A stretch of 42,023 nucleotides of DNA from Pseudomonadota bacterium. Its GTDB lineage: Bacteria; Pseudomonadota; Alphaproteobacteria; UBA828. The stretch spans positions 1 through 42,023 of the forward strand of contig JAQBTG010000035.1 of the NCBI GenBank assembly GCA_027624955.1. The letters are read 5' to 3'. Each line of letters starts with the position of its first letter. The first letter of the stretch is position 1. The position numbers were made by a program, and so were the translations under genes. The notes under the pieces were generated by a model. It searched no databases and was not told the DNA's origin. It saw only the letters and a program-made list of their open reading frames with translations. Below are positions 1-8,147 of this stretch, piece after piece.

Positions 1-36
1 TACGATGAGACAGAAACCCTCCCTTATGCAATCCGA

Positions 37-1764
37 CTAGTTTGTTCCATAGGCGCTGACGTCAGACAAGCGCGCCGCCGCCGCATGCTTTGAGACATAT
101 CCCTCGCGCACGTCTTCGGCGATCAATTCATGCGGGCGCTCGGCCACGTCGCCGTAGCCGCCGCCACCGCAGGTCGTGAGCCGGATACGGTCTCCCTCGT
201 GCAACGTCACGTTGCCGAATTTGCTCGGCGAAACCTTGCCGTAAAGCTCACACACATTACGCCAATCCTCGGCCCCGACAGGGCGGATCAAGAGCGAGGC
301 GTTGTTGGCTTCATCGCCGCCCAACAAACCCCACGGGCGCATTTTGTGGCGATCGCCCATATGGCTGATGGTGACTTCACCTTCGATGCAGCGCAGTGTT
401 TTGGTACAGCCGAGCCCGCCGCGATATTTTCCCGGACCACCCGAATCCTCGGCCAGGCTCATATTCTCGACCAGCCAGGGATAGCGCGTTTCAAAAACTT
501 CAACCGGAATGGTGCGGCAATTGCCGTTGATGCAGTTCACCGTGTCATGGCCGTCAGCGAAACTGCGGCCGCCCCAGCCAGCGCAGAGAAAGTCGTAACA
601 CACATAATATTCGTCGTTGCGCGGGTCCTGCCCGCCAAACAGAAAATTGCAATGGGTCGCCGCATCGGTGGCGAAGGCGCGCTCTGGCGTGCATGCCGAC
701 AACGCGCCGATCACGGCATAGGCAATGCGCGGATGGGTTTCCGTATTGCCACCGACTTCGGGCGCCGGATAATCCACATTAACCAGCGTGCCCGGCCGGG
801 CGAGCACCTGGATAGGGCGGAAGCAGCCCGAATTGCGCGGAATGGTCGGGTCCGTCAAATGCAGGAGCGCATTGAAGCTCGCTGACCAAGTGACGCCGAG
901 CGTAGCGTTGATGGCGCCTTGAGCCTGCTCATCGCTGCGCCCGAAATCGACAATGATTTCGTCGCCCTGGACGAAAACATCGACGGAAATCCGGTACGGA
1001 CGATCACTGATACCGTCGTCTTCCATATAGTCGTCAAAGGAATATTTGCCGTCCGGCAGCGCCACCAACTCGGCCCGCATTCGTGCTTCTGAGTAATCCA
1101 TCAAATCGCTGCAATTTTTGCGGTATGTCTGGGTGCCGTATTTCCGCACCAAATCGCCGACCCGCCGGGCGCCCAATTCGCAGGCGCTGATGAGGGCGCG
1201 GTAATCGCCGTAATTGTGGCGCGGCGTCCGCACATTCGCGAGTGCGATCTTCCACACGGCGTCGACATCCACACCGCACCGTTTGATGCGCACCGGCGGC
1301 ACCCGCAGGCCCTCGTGAAATATCTCCGTCGCTTCACTGCAAAAACCACCCGGCACCATGCCACCGGTCTCCGCAACATGACCGATGGAAACCGAGTAGC
1401 CGAGAAATTCGCCATCGACGAAGATCGGCGTGAAGAAGGTGTGTTCCGGCGTATGCAATCCGCCCCGATAAGGGTCGTTGTGCATGATCACGTCGCCTTC
1501 CTCGATCTTGTCGCCGGCCATCTCGCGCACGCAGGATTTAATCAACAGCGGCATGCCGCCGATTTGCGCCGGACAGTAATCGGCGACGGCGATCATCTCG
1601 CCCTCGGTGTCGGCAATGGCGCAGGTGAAATCGAGCGATTCATTAAAGATCGTCGAATAGGACGTCTTCATGAGTGTGATGCCCATTTCCCGGCAAATCG
1701 AGAGCAACGTCGATTCGATGATATTCATCGTCACGACATCCATCTCTTTTTCTGCCTGTGCCAT
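37..1764 (-). CDS. Hydantoinase B / oxoprolinase family subunit (HyuB-1)
   Basis: This is a 575-residue member of the hydantoinase B/5-oxoprolinase family, the half that normally pairs with an ATP-binding HyuA subunit to open cyclic amides or to carboxylate ketones. Visible family marks are the NDPYRGG-LH segment at residues 96-104, GHVAETGG at 128-135 and the C-terminal GGGGYGD at 533-539. The length is normal for the family (550-610). It starts 12 bases after the aldolase stop codon, on the same strand, so both probably share a transcript with the GntR regulator further upstream. No HyuA partner lies inside the window on this side; if there is one it should be just beyond base 1. The substrate is unknown; hydantoins, oxoproline-like lactams or ketones are all possible within this family. 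Confidence 0.9.
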   Translation of the reverse strand: MAQAEKEMDVVTMNIIESTLLSICREMGITLMKTSYSTIFNESLDFTCAIADTEGEMIAVADYCPAQIGGMPLLIKSCVREMAGDKIEEGDVIMHNDPYRGGLHTPEHTFFTPIFVDGEFLGYSVSIGHVAETGGMVPGGFCSEATEIFHEGLRVPPVRIKRCGVDVDAVWKIALANVRTPRHNYGDYRALISACELGARRVGDLVRKYGTQTYRKNCSDLMDYSEARMRAELVALPDGKYSFDDYMEDDGISDRPYRISVDVFVQGDEIIVDFGRSDEQAQGAINATLGVTWSASFNALLHLTDPTIPRNSGCFRPIQVLARPGTLVNVDYPAPEVGGNTETHPRIAYAVIGALSACTPERAFATDAATHCNFLFGGQDPRNDEYYVCYDFLCAGWGGRSFADGHDTVNCINGNCRTIPVEVFETRYPWLVENMSLAEDSGGPGKYRGGLGCTKTLRCIEGEVTISHMGDRHKMRPWGLLGGDEANNASLLIRPVGAEDWRNVCELYGKVSPSKFGNVTLHEGDRIRLTTCGGGGYGDVAERPHELIAEDVREGYVSKHAAAARLSDVSAYGTN

Positions 1765-1776
1765 GATCAGGTTTCT

Positions 1777-2574
1777 CTAGCGCCCCTTGGAACGCCCGCC
1801 TTTGCTTTTGGCTCGTAGTTGATCGATGCCGTCCTTGAGGGCTGCCTGGAATATCCACACATCGCCCGAGTAGCAGATGAAATCGAAACCTTGGCGGAAG
1901 AGCGCGGCGCCAGTTGCGACATCCGGCACCAGACGGCCGAAAGATTTCTTATGCTTTTGGCAGGCGCGCCCGACCTTCTTCACTGCGGCCTTAAAATCTG
2001 GGTGATCAAACTGACCTGGAATACCCATCGAAGCGCTGAGATCAAAATGTCCGATCCACAAGCAATCGATGCCTTTGACGGCAGCAATATCGTCCGCATT
2101 TGCTACGCCGCCGGGCGTTTCGATCTGGGCGAAGATGGTGCTGCGCTTGTTGGCGTCGCGCAGTTTCTTCAACACCGGTCCGGGTTGGTAGCGGTCATGT
2201 GCAACCTGAAGCGCGACGCCGCGATGGCCCTGCGAAGGATATTTGGCGTGCGCGACGATTTGCTCCGCTTCCTCACCGGAGCTCACCATCGGCAGCATCA
2301 GGCCTTCGGCGCCCATGTCGAGAGCGCGCGCAATGTGATGATAATTGCGCGACGGCACACGGACGATGGTGGGAAGCTCCGCCGACTGCATATAGCGCAG
2401 CATCGATTTGAGTGATTCGAAACTGAAGCCACTATGCTCCATGTCCAGAAGGACGAAATCGCATCCGGCCGCCTTCATGATCTGCCCGATACCCGGCGTA
2501 TTAAACTCAACCAAAAACGTGCCGAACTTGCCGCGCCGCGATTGGGCCATCTCCTTTAGACTATCTTGCGCCAC
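1777..2574 (-). CDS. HpcH/HpaI-family class II aldolase
   Basis: The 265-residue protein belongs to the HpcH/HpaI aldolase (citrate-lyase-beta-like) family, metal-dependent TIM barrels that cleave 4-hydroxy-2-oxoacids into pyruvate and an aldehyde. The key residues are present: the DMEH motif at 44-47 (catalytic His47), Arg72 in VRVP, the metal ligand Glu152 in QIETPGG and the metal ligand Asp178 in GHFDLS. It starts with GTG; a GGGAG site 8 bases upstream supports this over the ATG eight codons later, whose AAGGAG touches the start codon. It sits 63 bases after the GntR regulator gene and 12 bases before hyuB-1. The grouping suggests a pathway that ends in pyruvate plus an aldehyde. The exact substrate cannot be told. 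Confidence 0.9.
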   Translation of the reverse strand: MAQDSLKEMAQSRRGKFGTFLVEFNTPGIGQIMKAAGCDFVLLDMEHSGFSFESLKSMLRYMQSAELPTIVRVPSRNYHHIARALDMGAEGLMLPMVSSGEEAEQIVAHAKYPSQGHRGVALQVAHDRYQPGPVLKKLRDANKRSTIFAQIETPGGVANADDIAAVKGIDCLWIGHFDLSASMGIPGQFDHPDFKAAVKKVGRACQKHKKSFGRLVPDVATGAALFRQGFDFICYSGDVWIFQAALKDGIDQLRAKSKGGRSKGR

Positions 2575-2610
2575 CCCTTGTCTCCCTTTTTACCGTTATG
2601 TGGTTGTCGG

Positions 2611-2638
2611 CTGTGGCGGCCAGATATTGCGTCGCCAC
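2611..2638. repeat. Inverted repeat after the GntR gene
   Basis: GTGGCG (2613-2618) and CGCCAC (2633-2638) are complementary and can form a 6-bp stem with a 14-base loop. It lies directly after the stop codon region of the regulator and before the aldolase. There is no U-run behind it, so it may be an mRNA-processing or attenuation hairpin, or chance. Confidence 0.3.
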
Positions 2639-3357
2639 TACCCTGTCTCTGCGCTCCCTTTGACGCGCCAATACTGTTGCGACACGTCGTTCAAATGGCC
2701 GCGCATGGCCTGTTCTGCCGCATCGACATCATGATCGGCGACAGCGCGGAAGATCTTGGCGTGCCATTCATAAGCGCTTTCGGCCACGCCCGCCTTGCGC
2801 AGCGACGTGTGGCGCTGTTCGGTCAACCAGCCGACCACCGCTTCGTGAATTGCGACAAATACAGGATTTCTCGGAATCTCAGAGAGAACGTAATGAAAGG
2901 TGACATCGGTGCGCTCAAACGCTTCCATATCGCCCAAGGTTTGCCGGTTTTCCGCCAGCGCCTTTTCCAACCTGGCAATATCTTCGTCCCCCGCATGCAG
3001 TGCGGCATCGCGCGCTAAGCCGATCTCGAAAAATAGCCTCGCCTCTTGTAGATGGCGCACGCCCTTCGCATCCGCCAGCATGTGACGAACGGTTCCGGTC
3101 AGTCCATTGAGGACGGTTTCAGGCGTTGGTTTGGTGACTCGCGCCCGCTCGCCGCTGCTAATCGCGACAAGGCCCATTTTCTGCAGCGAAAACAGCGCCT
3201 CGCGCACCGACGGGCGGCCGACGCCGAAGCGTTCCATCAGATCGCGTTCCGACGGCAATTTTTCGCCGAGGCCGAATTCGCCCGAGTGAATAAGACCTTC
3301 TAGGCGATCCATTACCTCATCTGAAAGTCGTCGCCGCGTGATTATCTCTCTTTCCAT
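2638..3357 (-). CDS. GntR-family transcriptional regulator, FadR/NanR type
   Basis: A 239-residue GntR regulator. The winged helix-turn-helix covers about residues 10-75, with the signature LPSERDLMERFGVGRPSVRE (34-53), and an all-helical FCD effector domain covers about 95-225. The N-terminal part resembles NanR and other FadR-subfamily proteins that respond to organic acids. It is first in a minus-strand operon with an aldolase and hyuB-1, and is divergent from an SDR gene at 3486, a usual arrangement for a local pathway regulator. A GGTATA-type repeat lies directly before its start codon and overlaps its ribosome-binding region, which points to autoregulation. The effector is unknown; a product or substrate of the hydantoinase/aldolase route is likely. 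Confidence 0.92.
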   Translation of the reverse strand: MEREIITRRRLSDEVMDRLEGLIHSGEFGLGEKLPSERDLMERFGVGRPSVREALFSLQKMGLVAISSGERARVTKPTPETVLNGLTGTVRHMLADAKGVRHLQEARLFFEIGLARDAALHAGDEDIARLEKALAENRQTLGDMEAFERTDVTFHYVLSEIPRNPVFVAIHEAVVGWLTEQRHTSLRKAGVAESAYEWHAKIFRAVADHDVDAAEQAMRGHLNDVSQQYWRVKGSAETG

Positions 3358-3378
3358 GGTGTACCTGTTATACCACCA
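3358..3378. promoter_or_regulatory. Probable GntR/NanR-type operator
   Basis: Read on the minus strand this site is TGGTATAACAGGTACACC, immediately before the ATG of the regulator. It contains GGTATA-ACA-GGTACA, very like the spaced GGTATA repeats bound by E. coli NanR. The ends are also partly palindromic (GGTG...CACC). Its position over the ribosome-binding region and between two divergent genes fits repression of both. Binding is inferred, not shown. Confidence 0.55.
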
Positions 3379-3485
3379 ACACCGCGATAATGGATAGCGT
3401 CCAGGCGCGCGTAATCACCTCTTTCCATGGCGGGTCGCGAACAATAGCCTGGGCACGGCATTTCACATCAGACGGAGCGAAAAAT

Positions 3486-4235
3486 ATGGCAAGACTTTCT
3501 GGCAAGAAAGCGGCGATCACCGGCGGCGCGGGTGGCATCGGCGCTTCTATTGCACGTCGCTTCGCAGCTGAGGGCGCCACGCTGGCGCTGCTAGACCTTA
3601 ATGGAGACGGCGCGGCGCAAACCGCTGCGGCCCTGAATGGCCCTGGCTCGGGCCATTATGGCGCGGCTGTCGATGTCGGCGACGAGACTTCGGTTGAAAA
3701 CGCCTTCGCCGCCGCTGCGAAGGCGGTGGGAGCGATCGACATATTGATCAACACCGCCGCCATCGCCGGCGCTTCGTCGGTCGAGGAAATGGCCGTGGCG
3801 GACTGGGACCAAATGCTGCGCATCAATCTACGCGGCACATTCCTATGTTGCCGCGCTGTGATGCCCGCCATGCGCCAGCGCAAATGGGGCCGTATCGTCA
3901 ATTTTGCGTCCGAGGTCGCGCATCGCGGCAATCCCGGTCTCAGCCATTATGCCGCTTCCAAGGCGGCGGTCATCGCGTTCAGCAAATGCCTTGCGCTTGA
4001 AGCCATCTGCGACGGCATTTGCGTCAACACGCTATCGCCGGGCCCGACCGACACCTCCATGCTGGCCGGCATCGAGCCAGAGGTGATCGCCAAATTGGTT
4101 AATGACCTGATGCCCATCGGGCGTCTCGGCAAGACCGAAGAAATCGCCGCCGCGGCGCTTTTCCTCGCCTCAGACGATGCCGCTTTTTGCGTCGGCACCA
4201 CCCTCAACGTCAATGGCGGCACCTATATGAACTAA
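3486..4235 (+). CDS. SDR-family NAD(P)-dependent oxidoreductase
   Basis: A 249-residue classical short-chain dehydrogenase/reductase. The cofactor motif TGGAGGIG is at residues 12-19, and the catalytic set is Ser142, Tyr155 and Lys159 (YAASK). The usual NNAG motif is altered to NTAA (89-92). The ATG at 3486 is chosen because GGAG lies about 8 bases upstream and the cofactor motif then sits at the normal distance from the N-terminus; an upstream in-frame start at 3390 would add 32 unconserved residues. It is transcribed away from the GntR gene and probably shares its operator. It likely oxidises or reduces a hydroxyl or keto intermediate of the local pathway; the substrate cannot be predicted from the sequence. 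Confidence 0.92.
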   Translation: MARLSGKKAAITGGAGGIGASIARRFAAEGATLALLDLNGDGAAQTAAALNGPGSGHYGAAVDVGDETSVENAFAAAAKAVGAIDILINTAAIAGASSVEEMAVADWDQMLRINLRGTFLCCRAVMPAMRQRKWGRIVNFASEVAHRGNPGLSHYAASKAAVIAFSKCLALEAICDGICVNTLSPGPTDTSMLAGIEPEVIAKLVNDLMPIGRLGKTEEIAAAALFLASDDAAFCVGTTLNVNGGTYMN

Positions 4236-4251
4236 TTTACCCGGGCAGGAG

Positions 4252-5325
4252 TCACATTGCGGCGATCACCGCCTGGGCATCTGCGGCGAGCTTAGCCAGC
4301 AGTTCGCCCGCCGGCATGGGCCGCGCAAGTGCCGCGCCCTGCCCCGCCCACATCACCATGAGATCGCTCTCATCGCGTTTGCGGCTGGCCGCATTTAGCG
4401 GGCCGGACAAGCTGTATTGCAGCGGGAACGCCAAGGGCTCGGCTCCGCTTTCGTTCATCTCGGCAATGTAGCGGTTGATGATCGCTCGGGCCGGGCGGCC
4501 GGAAATCATACGCGTCACCTGGGTTGTCTCACCAGGCGCATGCAGCAGCAATTCGCGGTGCACGGGATGCATGTCGGTTTCCGGGCAGGCGAGAAAAGCG
4601 GTGCCTATTTGAACCCCGCTGGCGCCGAGCGCAAACGCCGCCGCAATGCCGCGCCCATCGGCGACAGCGCCGGCGGCGATCACCGGCAGGCTTACCGCAT
4701 CGACAACTTGCGGCACCAACGCGAAGGTGCCGACGGTGCCGGATTCGACGTCGCCTAGAAACGTGCCGCGATGCCCGCCGGCCTCAAACCCTTGCGCGAT
4801 GACAGCGTCGGCGCCGCCATTTTGCAACGCCACGGCCTCGCGCACCGTTGTCGCGGAACCGAGAATGACCGCGCCTGCCGCTTTCAAGGTTTCGATTATG
4901 GCGGGCTCGGGCAGGCCAAAATGGAAGCTGACAATCGCCGGCTTGAGCGCTGTGACGGCGTCGAGCATCTCGGTGCCGAATATCGGATAAATTGACCGCG
5001 CCGCCGGCGTCTCTCCTAGCGCCATTTCAGCATAATAGGGCGCGAGGTGGGCACGCATCGCGCTCTCCGCGTCGGCGTCATGAAGCGGTTCATCATGCAC
5101 GAAAAAATTTACGTTGAAGGGGCGGTTGGTATTGGCCCGTACCGCGCCGACCTGATCGCGGAACTGCTCCGGAGTAAATGCCGCGCAGCCGAGCGAGCCA
5201 AGTCCGCCGGCATTGCTCACCGCGGCAGCTAGCGCCGGTGTGGCCGCACTCGCCATCGGCGCCTGAATAATTGGATGCTCGATTCCGAGGAGATCAGTGA
5301 GGTCGTTTCTGGGCCAACCGGCCAT
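4252..5325 (-). CDS. Nitronate monooxygenase family protein
   Basis: An FMN-dependent TIM-barrel protein of the nitronate monooxygenase (2-nitropropane dioxygenase) family, 357 residues from the ATG at 5325. Visible features are the N-terminal HPIIQAPM segment (17-24), GGLGSLGC (40-47), the likely catalytic His185 in FEAGGHRGTF, and the phosphate-binding stretch VIAAGAVADGRGI (215-227). An in-frame TTG at 5358 would overlap the preceding gene by 11 bases and add 11 residues without conservation. It is the last gene of the hyuA-hyuB operon. Members oxidise alkyl nitronates, but many homologues have other roles, so a nitro substrate is not proven. Confidence 0.9.
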   Translation of the reverse strand: MAGWPRNDLTDLLGIEHPIIQAPMASAATPALAAAVSNAGGLGSLGCAAFTPEQFRDQVGAVRANTNRPFNVNFFVHDEPLHDADAESAMRAHLAPYYAEMALGETPAARSIYPIFGTEMLDAVTALKPAIVSFHFGLPEPAIIETLKAAGAVILGSATTVREAVALQNGGADAVIAQGFEAGGHRGTFLGDVESGTVGTFALVPQVVDAVSLPVIAAGAVADGRGIAAAFALGASGVQIGTAFLACPETDMHPVHRELLLHAPGETTQVTRMISGRPARAIINRYIAEMNESGAEPLAFPLQYSLSGPLNAASRKRDESDLMVMWAGQGAALARPMPAGELLAKLAADAQAVIAAM

Positions 5326-5347
5326 TGCTTCCGCTTTCGCCGCCAGG

Positions 5348-6031
5348 CTATTTCTCAAGCGCCGCGAGCGCTTCGTCCAGCGTCATCACATCGCCGAATT
5401 GCTGAATGATGATTTCTAACGTGGCGCGGTGCTCCTCGTCCGATAGCGCGGCGCAACAATCCGACAGCATTACGGTATTGAAATCGAGCATCATGGCGTC
5501 GCGCGCCGTTGATTCGCAGCACACATTGGTCTTGGTGCCAGCAATCAGCAGCGTGTCGATATCGTCGCGGCGCAGCAGGCTTTCGAGCGAAGACGATCCC
5601 GCTATCAGCGCGCTGTAACGGTTCTTGAAAATTTGGGCGTCTTCGGGCGAAACATCAAGATCGGGCCATATTTTTTGCCCCTCTGCGCCAGGCGCCAACC
5701 CGTCGATGGTTTTCTGCCGCACCTCGGCGGCGACGAAATAGTCGAAAAATCCCGGCCAGTCACTTTTGTCATCTGTGCTGCCGTTGGCGTGCGTCACCCA
5801 AATCACGGGCACGCCGATTGCCCGCAAGCGCGCGCTTAGGCGATTGATGTTGGCGACGATCTCGCGGCCCTTCGGTACTTCGACCGGCGCACCAGGACGG
5901 AGAAACGTGTTCTGCATGTCAATGACGACAAGCGCCGTTTTCGCCGGCGTCAATTTCTCGAATAGATGCAGTCGCCCGCGCCGGGCCATGACACGCGCAA
6001 TAATTTCCGGGCGGATTTCGATATCATGCAT
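5348..6031 (-). CDS. Isochorismatase-family cysteine hydrolase (probable amidase)
   Basis: A 227-residue cysteine hydrolase of the isochorismatase superfamily. The catalytic triad is visible: Asp38 in VVIDMQN, Lys136 in FKNRYS and Cys171 in TNVCCEST. The region around the cysteine is close in pattern to RutB (ureidoacrylate amidohydrolase) and to N-carbamoylsarcosine amidase rather than to true isochorismatases. It lies 8 bases after the small zinc protein in the hyuA-hyuB operon. In creatinine breakdown an ATP-dependent hydantoinase (HyuA/HyuB type) makes N-carbamoylsarcosine, which a member of this family hydrolyses to sarcosine, CO2 and ammonia. A carbamoyl-amino-acid amidase role here is therefore a good inference, but not proven. 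Confidence 0.9.
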   Translation of the reverse strand: MHDIEIRPEIIARVMARRGRLHLFEKLTPAKTALVVIDMQNTFLRPGAPVEVPKGREIVANINRLSARLRAIGVPVIWVTHANGSTDDKSDWPGFFDYFVAAEVRQKTIDGLAPGAEGQKIWPDLDVSPEDAQIFKNRYSALIAGSSSLESLLRRDDIDTLLIAGTKTNVCCESTARDAMMLDFNTVMLSDCCAALSDEEHRATLEIIIQQFGDVMTLDEALAALEK

Positions 6032-6039
6032 GGCCGCCC

Positions 6040-6312
6040 CTATATATGTACGACGTCGTTGAGAAACGGATCTCCCGCCAGCGCCGTTTCGCTATCCAGG
6101 AGTGCCGCACAACCGGGGCAGTAGAATCGCCGCAGCAGCACGTTGGCGGCGTTCGAATAGGGCTCACCGCCAGCGCCTTTTAAGGTGGTTTCACTGAGGC
6201 GCGCCGCTTCTTTCCAGGGTTCGCCCGACGGCCCAAGCGCGTGTCCGCATGCCATGCAGGCGATTTCAGCCTTTTCGTTCACCACCAGGGAAGCCGAAAT
6301 GCGTGTGCTCAT
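6040..6312 (-). CDS. Small zinc-ribbon protein, acetone carboxylase gamma-like
   Basis: A 90-residue protein with two CxxC pairs (Cys19/Cys22 and Cys65/Cys68), the spacing of a zinc ribbon. Its length, cysteine pattern and place directly after hyuB match the gamma subunit of acetone carboxylase and related short homologues found beside hydantoinase-type genes. It overlaps the hyuB-2 stop by ATGA, so translation is probably coupled and it may form part of the complex. True acetone carboxylase gamma subunits are about twice as long, so this is a reduced version. It could support assembly or metal supply of the HyuAB complex. An independent role is possible. Confidence 0.75.
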   Translation of the reverse strand: MSTRISASLVVNEKAEIACMACGHALGPSGEPWKEAARLSETTLKGAGGEPYSNAANVLLRRFYCPGCAALLDSETALAGDPFLNDVVHI

Positions 6313-8138
6313 TCTGCTGCTTCCTGGCTCAGGCGGCCGACGCGAATGGCTTGACGTGCCGAAGCGCTCGCCGCTGCGTCCACGCCGCCTTCAGCGTTGA
6401 GCACGACCCCATATACATCGCGCCCCACGCCTTCGCTTACATTGCCTTCACGCACATCGCGGGCAATCTTTTCCGGCTCGCGCGCCAACGGATCACCGTA
6501 ACCGCCGCCACCGTCGGATCGGACATAGAGCACGTCCTGATCCATCAACGGAAACACACCCCACGAAATCGACTGTTGCTCGCCGGTCATTTGCTGCGGC
6601 GACATGGCGAATGGATTGACGTTCTTGCCCGCTTCGGCCGCCTCATTGTTGTGCACCCAGCGGAAGTTGCACGGCGCGCCAGGAAAACCGCCGCCCAACC
6701 CATCGCTCATGGAAAATTTGGTGCCTTTGCCGGAGACCACGTAATTGATGCCGCCATCGGGTGAATCATGCTGTTGGACGGCATATTCAAGCCCGGTGCC
6801 GCCGCGGTATTTTCCTGGGCCGCCGGAATCGATGGTGGCGCGGCGGAACAAGTAGCGCACAGGGAAATGGCTTTCGGTGGTTTCCACATTGGCCATGCGG
6901 CCAATGGGGTTGGGTATTTCCCCGCCAACATCGACGCCGTCGGCGAAGCTGCGCCCGCCACCGGCGCCGCCGAACGTCTCGGTCATGATGCCGATAGCTT
7001 CTTGGCCTTTTTGATTCTGCCCGAACATGAAAATCGCAAAATGGCTACCGTGCCAGACCGCGGTCGCTTCTTTGGCATATTTTTCGCTCGCGGAGAGCAT
7101 TTTAGAGATGCAAATGCAGGCGGCGTTATTGACCGATTGTATGGCGCCAACAGTGGCGAGCGAGATCGGCGCCGGGCGCGTGCAATTCACAATCGAGCCT
7201 TCCGGCGCGATCATCGAAATCGGGCGCAGCACTCCGTCATTCCAGGTAATGTCGTAACAAAGCAGCGGGAAGAGCGGCGCGAAGAACCCGCCCCAGGCGG
7301 CCCAGTAAGCGCAATTGATGCCGTATTTCGATTGCGCACTCGAGCCGGTGAAATCGAAATTGAGCGTATCGCCTTTTTTGGTCATGGCGAGAAGAACATG
7401 ATAGGTCTCTTCTTCGATATCGAAATATTGACGTGATTCCCAACGCCCATCGGGCAATTCGCGCAACCGCTCGCGGAAGCTTTGCTCCGATTGGTCGACC
7501 AGCATTTGGCACGCTTGATCGACCGGTTTGGCGCCGTATTTATCGACCAGCGCCACCATGCGTTCGCGCGCCACATTGTTGGCCGCGATCATCGAGGACA
7601 GATCGAGCGCCACCATCTCGGGCGCCCGCACCATGTTTAAAATGGTATCCATGATGTCGGTATTCATTTCGCCGCGGTCCACAAGTTTGAGTCCGGGCGA
7701 GGAGAAACCCTCGGTGAAGATATCGCGCGAATCTGGACTGAACCCGCCCGGCACCATAGCGCCGATATCATAGACATGGACGAAGCACGCGCTCCACGCT
7801 ACCAACTTGCCCTCATAGTGAATCGGCGATACGAGGTAAACATCGGAGGTATGCAGCGCTGCCGTATACGGGCAGTTGGTAAGGAACACATCACCTGGGT
7901 TGATGCGCCCGTCAAAGCGCCGGATGATCGTCTTACAGGCTTCCGCGGCGCTGGTCAGATGATGCAGGAAACCGACCCCGCCCATCAGCAGAGAACCATC
8001 CGCACGATAGAGCGACACCATGAGGTCGTGGCCCTCATTAGTGATGGCACTTCCTGAGACATGCTTGAGCGTTATTACCGCTTCGTCGATGACGCGGTAA
8101 AGCCGGTGGCGAATAATTGAAAATGTGATCGGGTCCAT
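6309..8138 (-). CDS. Hydantoinase B / oxoprolinase family subunit (HyuB-2)
   Basis: A 609-residue HyuB-family subunit, start ATG preceded by GAGG at a 7-base spacing. It begins 9 bases after the hyuA-1 stop and is surely its partner. The conserved HVYDIGAMVPGG (121-132) and the C-terminal GGGGYGDP are present. Unlike the other two HyuB proteins in the window, the motif usually written NDPxxGG is NCPYTAALHTSDV (88-100): the Asp is Cys and the Gly-Gly is Ala-Ala. This may mark a different substrate or metal site. Together with the downstream zinc-ribbon gene the layout recalls the alpha, beta and gamma subunits of acetone/acetophenone carboxylase, but the amidase gene next door favours a cyclic-amide route. 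Confidence 0.92.
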   Translation of the reverse strand: MDPITFSIIRHRLYRVIDEAVITLKHVSGSAITNEGHDLMVSLYRADGSLLMGGVGFLHHLTSAAEACKTIIRRFDGRINPGDVFLTNCPYTAALHTSDVYLVSPIHYEGKLVAWSACFVHVYDIGAMVPGGFSPDSRDIFTEGFSSPGLKLVDRGEMNTDIMDTILNMVRAPEMVALDLSSMIAANNVARERMVALVDKYGAKPVDQACQMLVDQSEQSFRERLRELPDGRWESRQYFDIEEETYHVLLAMTKKGDTLNFDFTGSSAQSKYGINCAYWAAWGGFFAPLFPLLCYDITWNDGVLRPISMIAPEGSIVNCTRPAPISLATVGAIQSVNNAACICISKMLSASEKYAKEATAVWHGSHFAIFMFGQNQKGQEAIGIMTETFGGAGGGRSFADGVDVGGEIPNPIGRMANVETTESHFPVRYLFRRATIDSGGPGKYRGGTGLEYAVQQHDSPDGGINYVVSGKGTKFSMSDGLGGGFPGAPCNFRWVHNNEAAEAGKNVNPFAMSPQQMTGEQQSISWGVFPLMDQDVLYVRSDGGGGYGDPLAREPEKIARDVREGNVSEGVGRDVYGVVLNAEGGVDAAASASARQAIRVGRLSQEAAE

Positions 8139-8147
8139 GGCGTTGCC

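Noticed and set aside
130-885. Long plus-strand open frame opposite hyuB-1
   Set aside because: It has no recognisable domain and mirrors the codon pattern of the real gene on the other strand.
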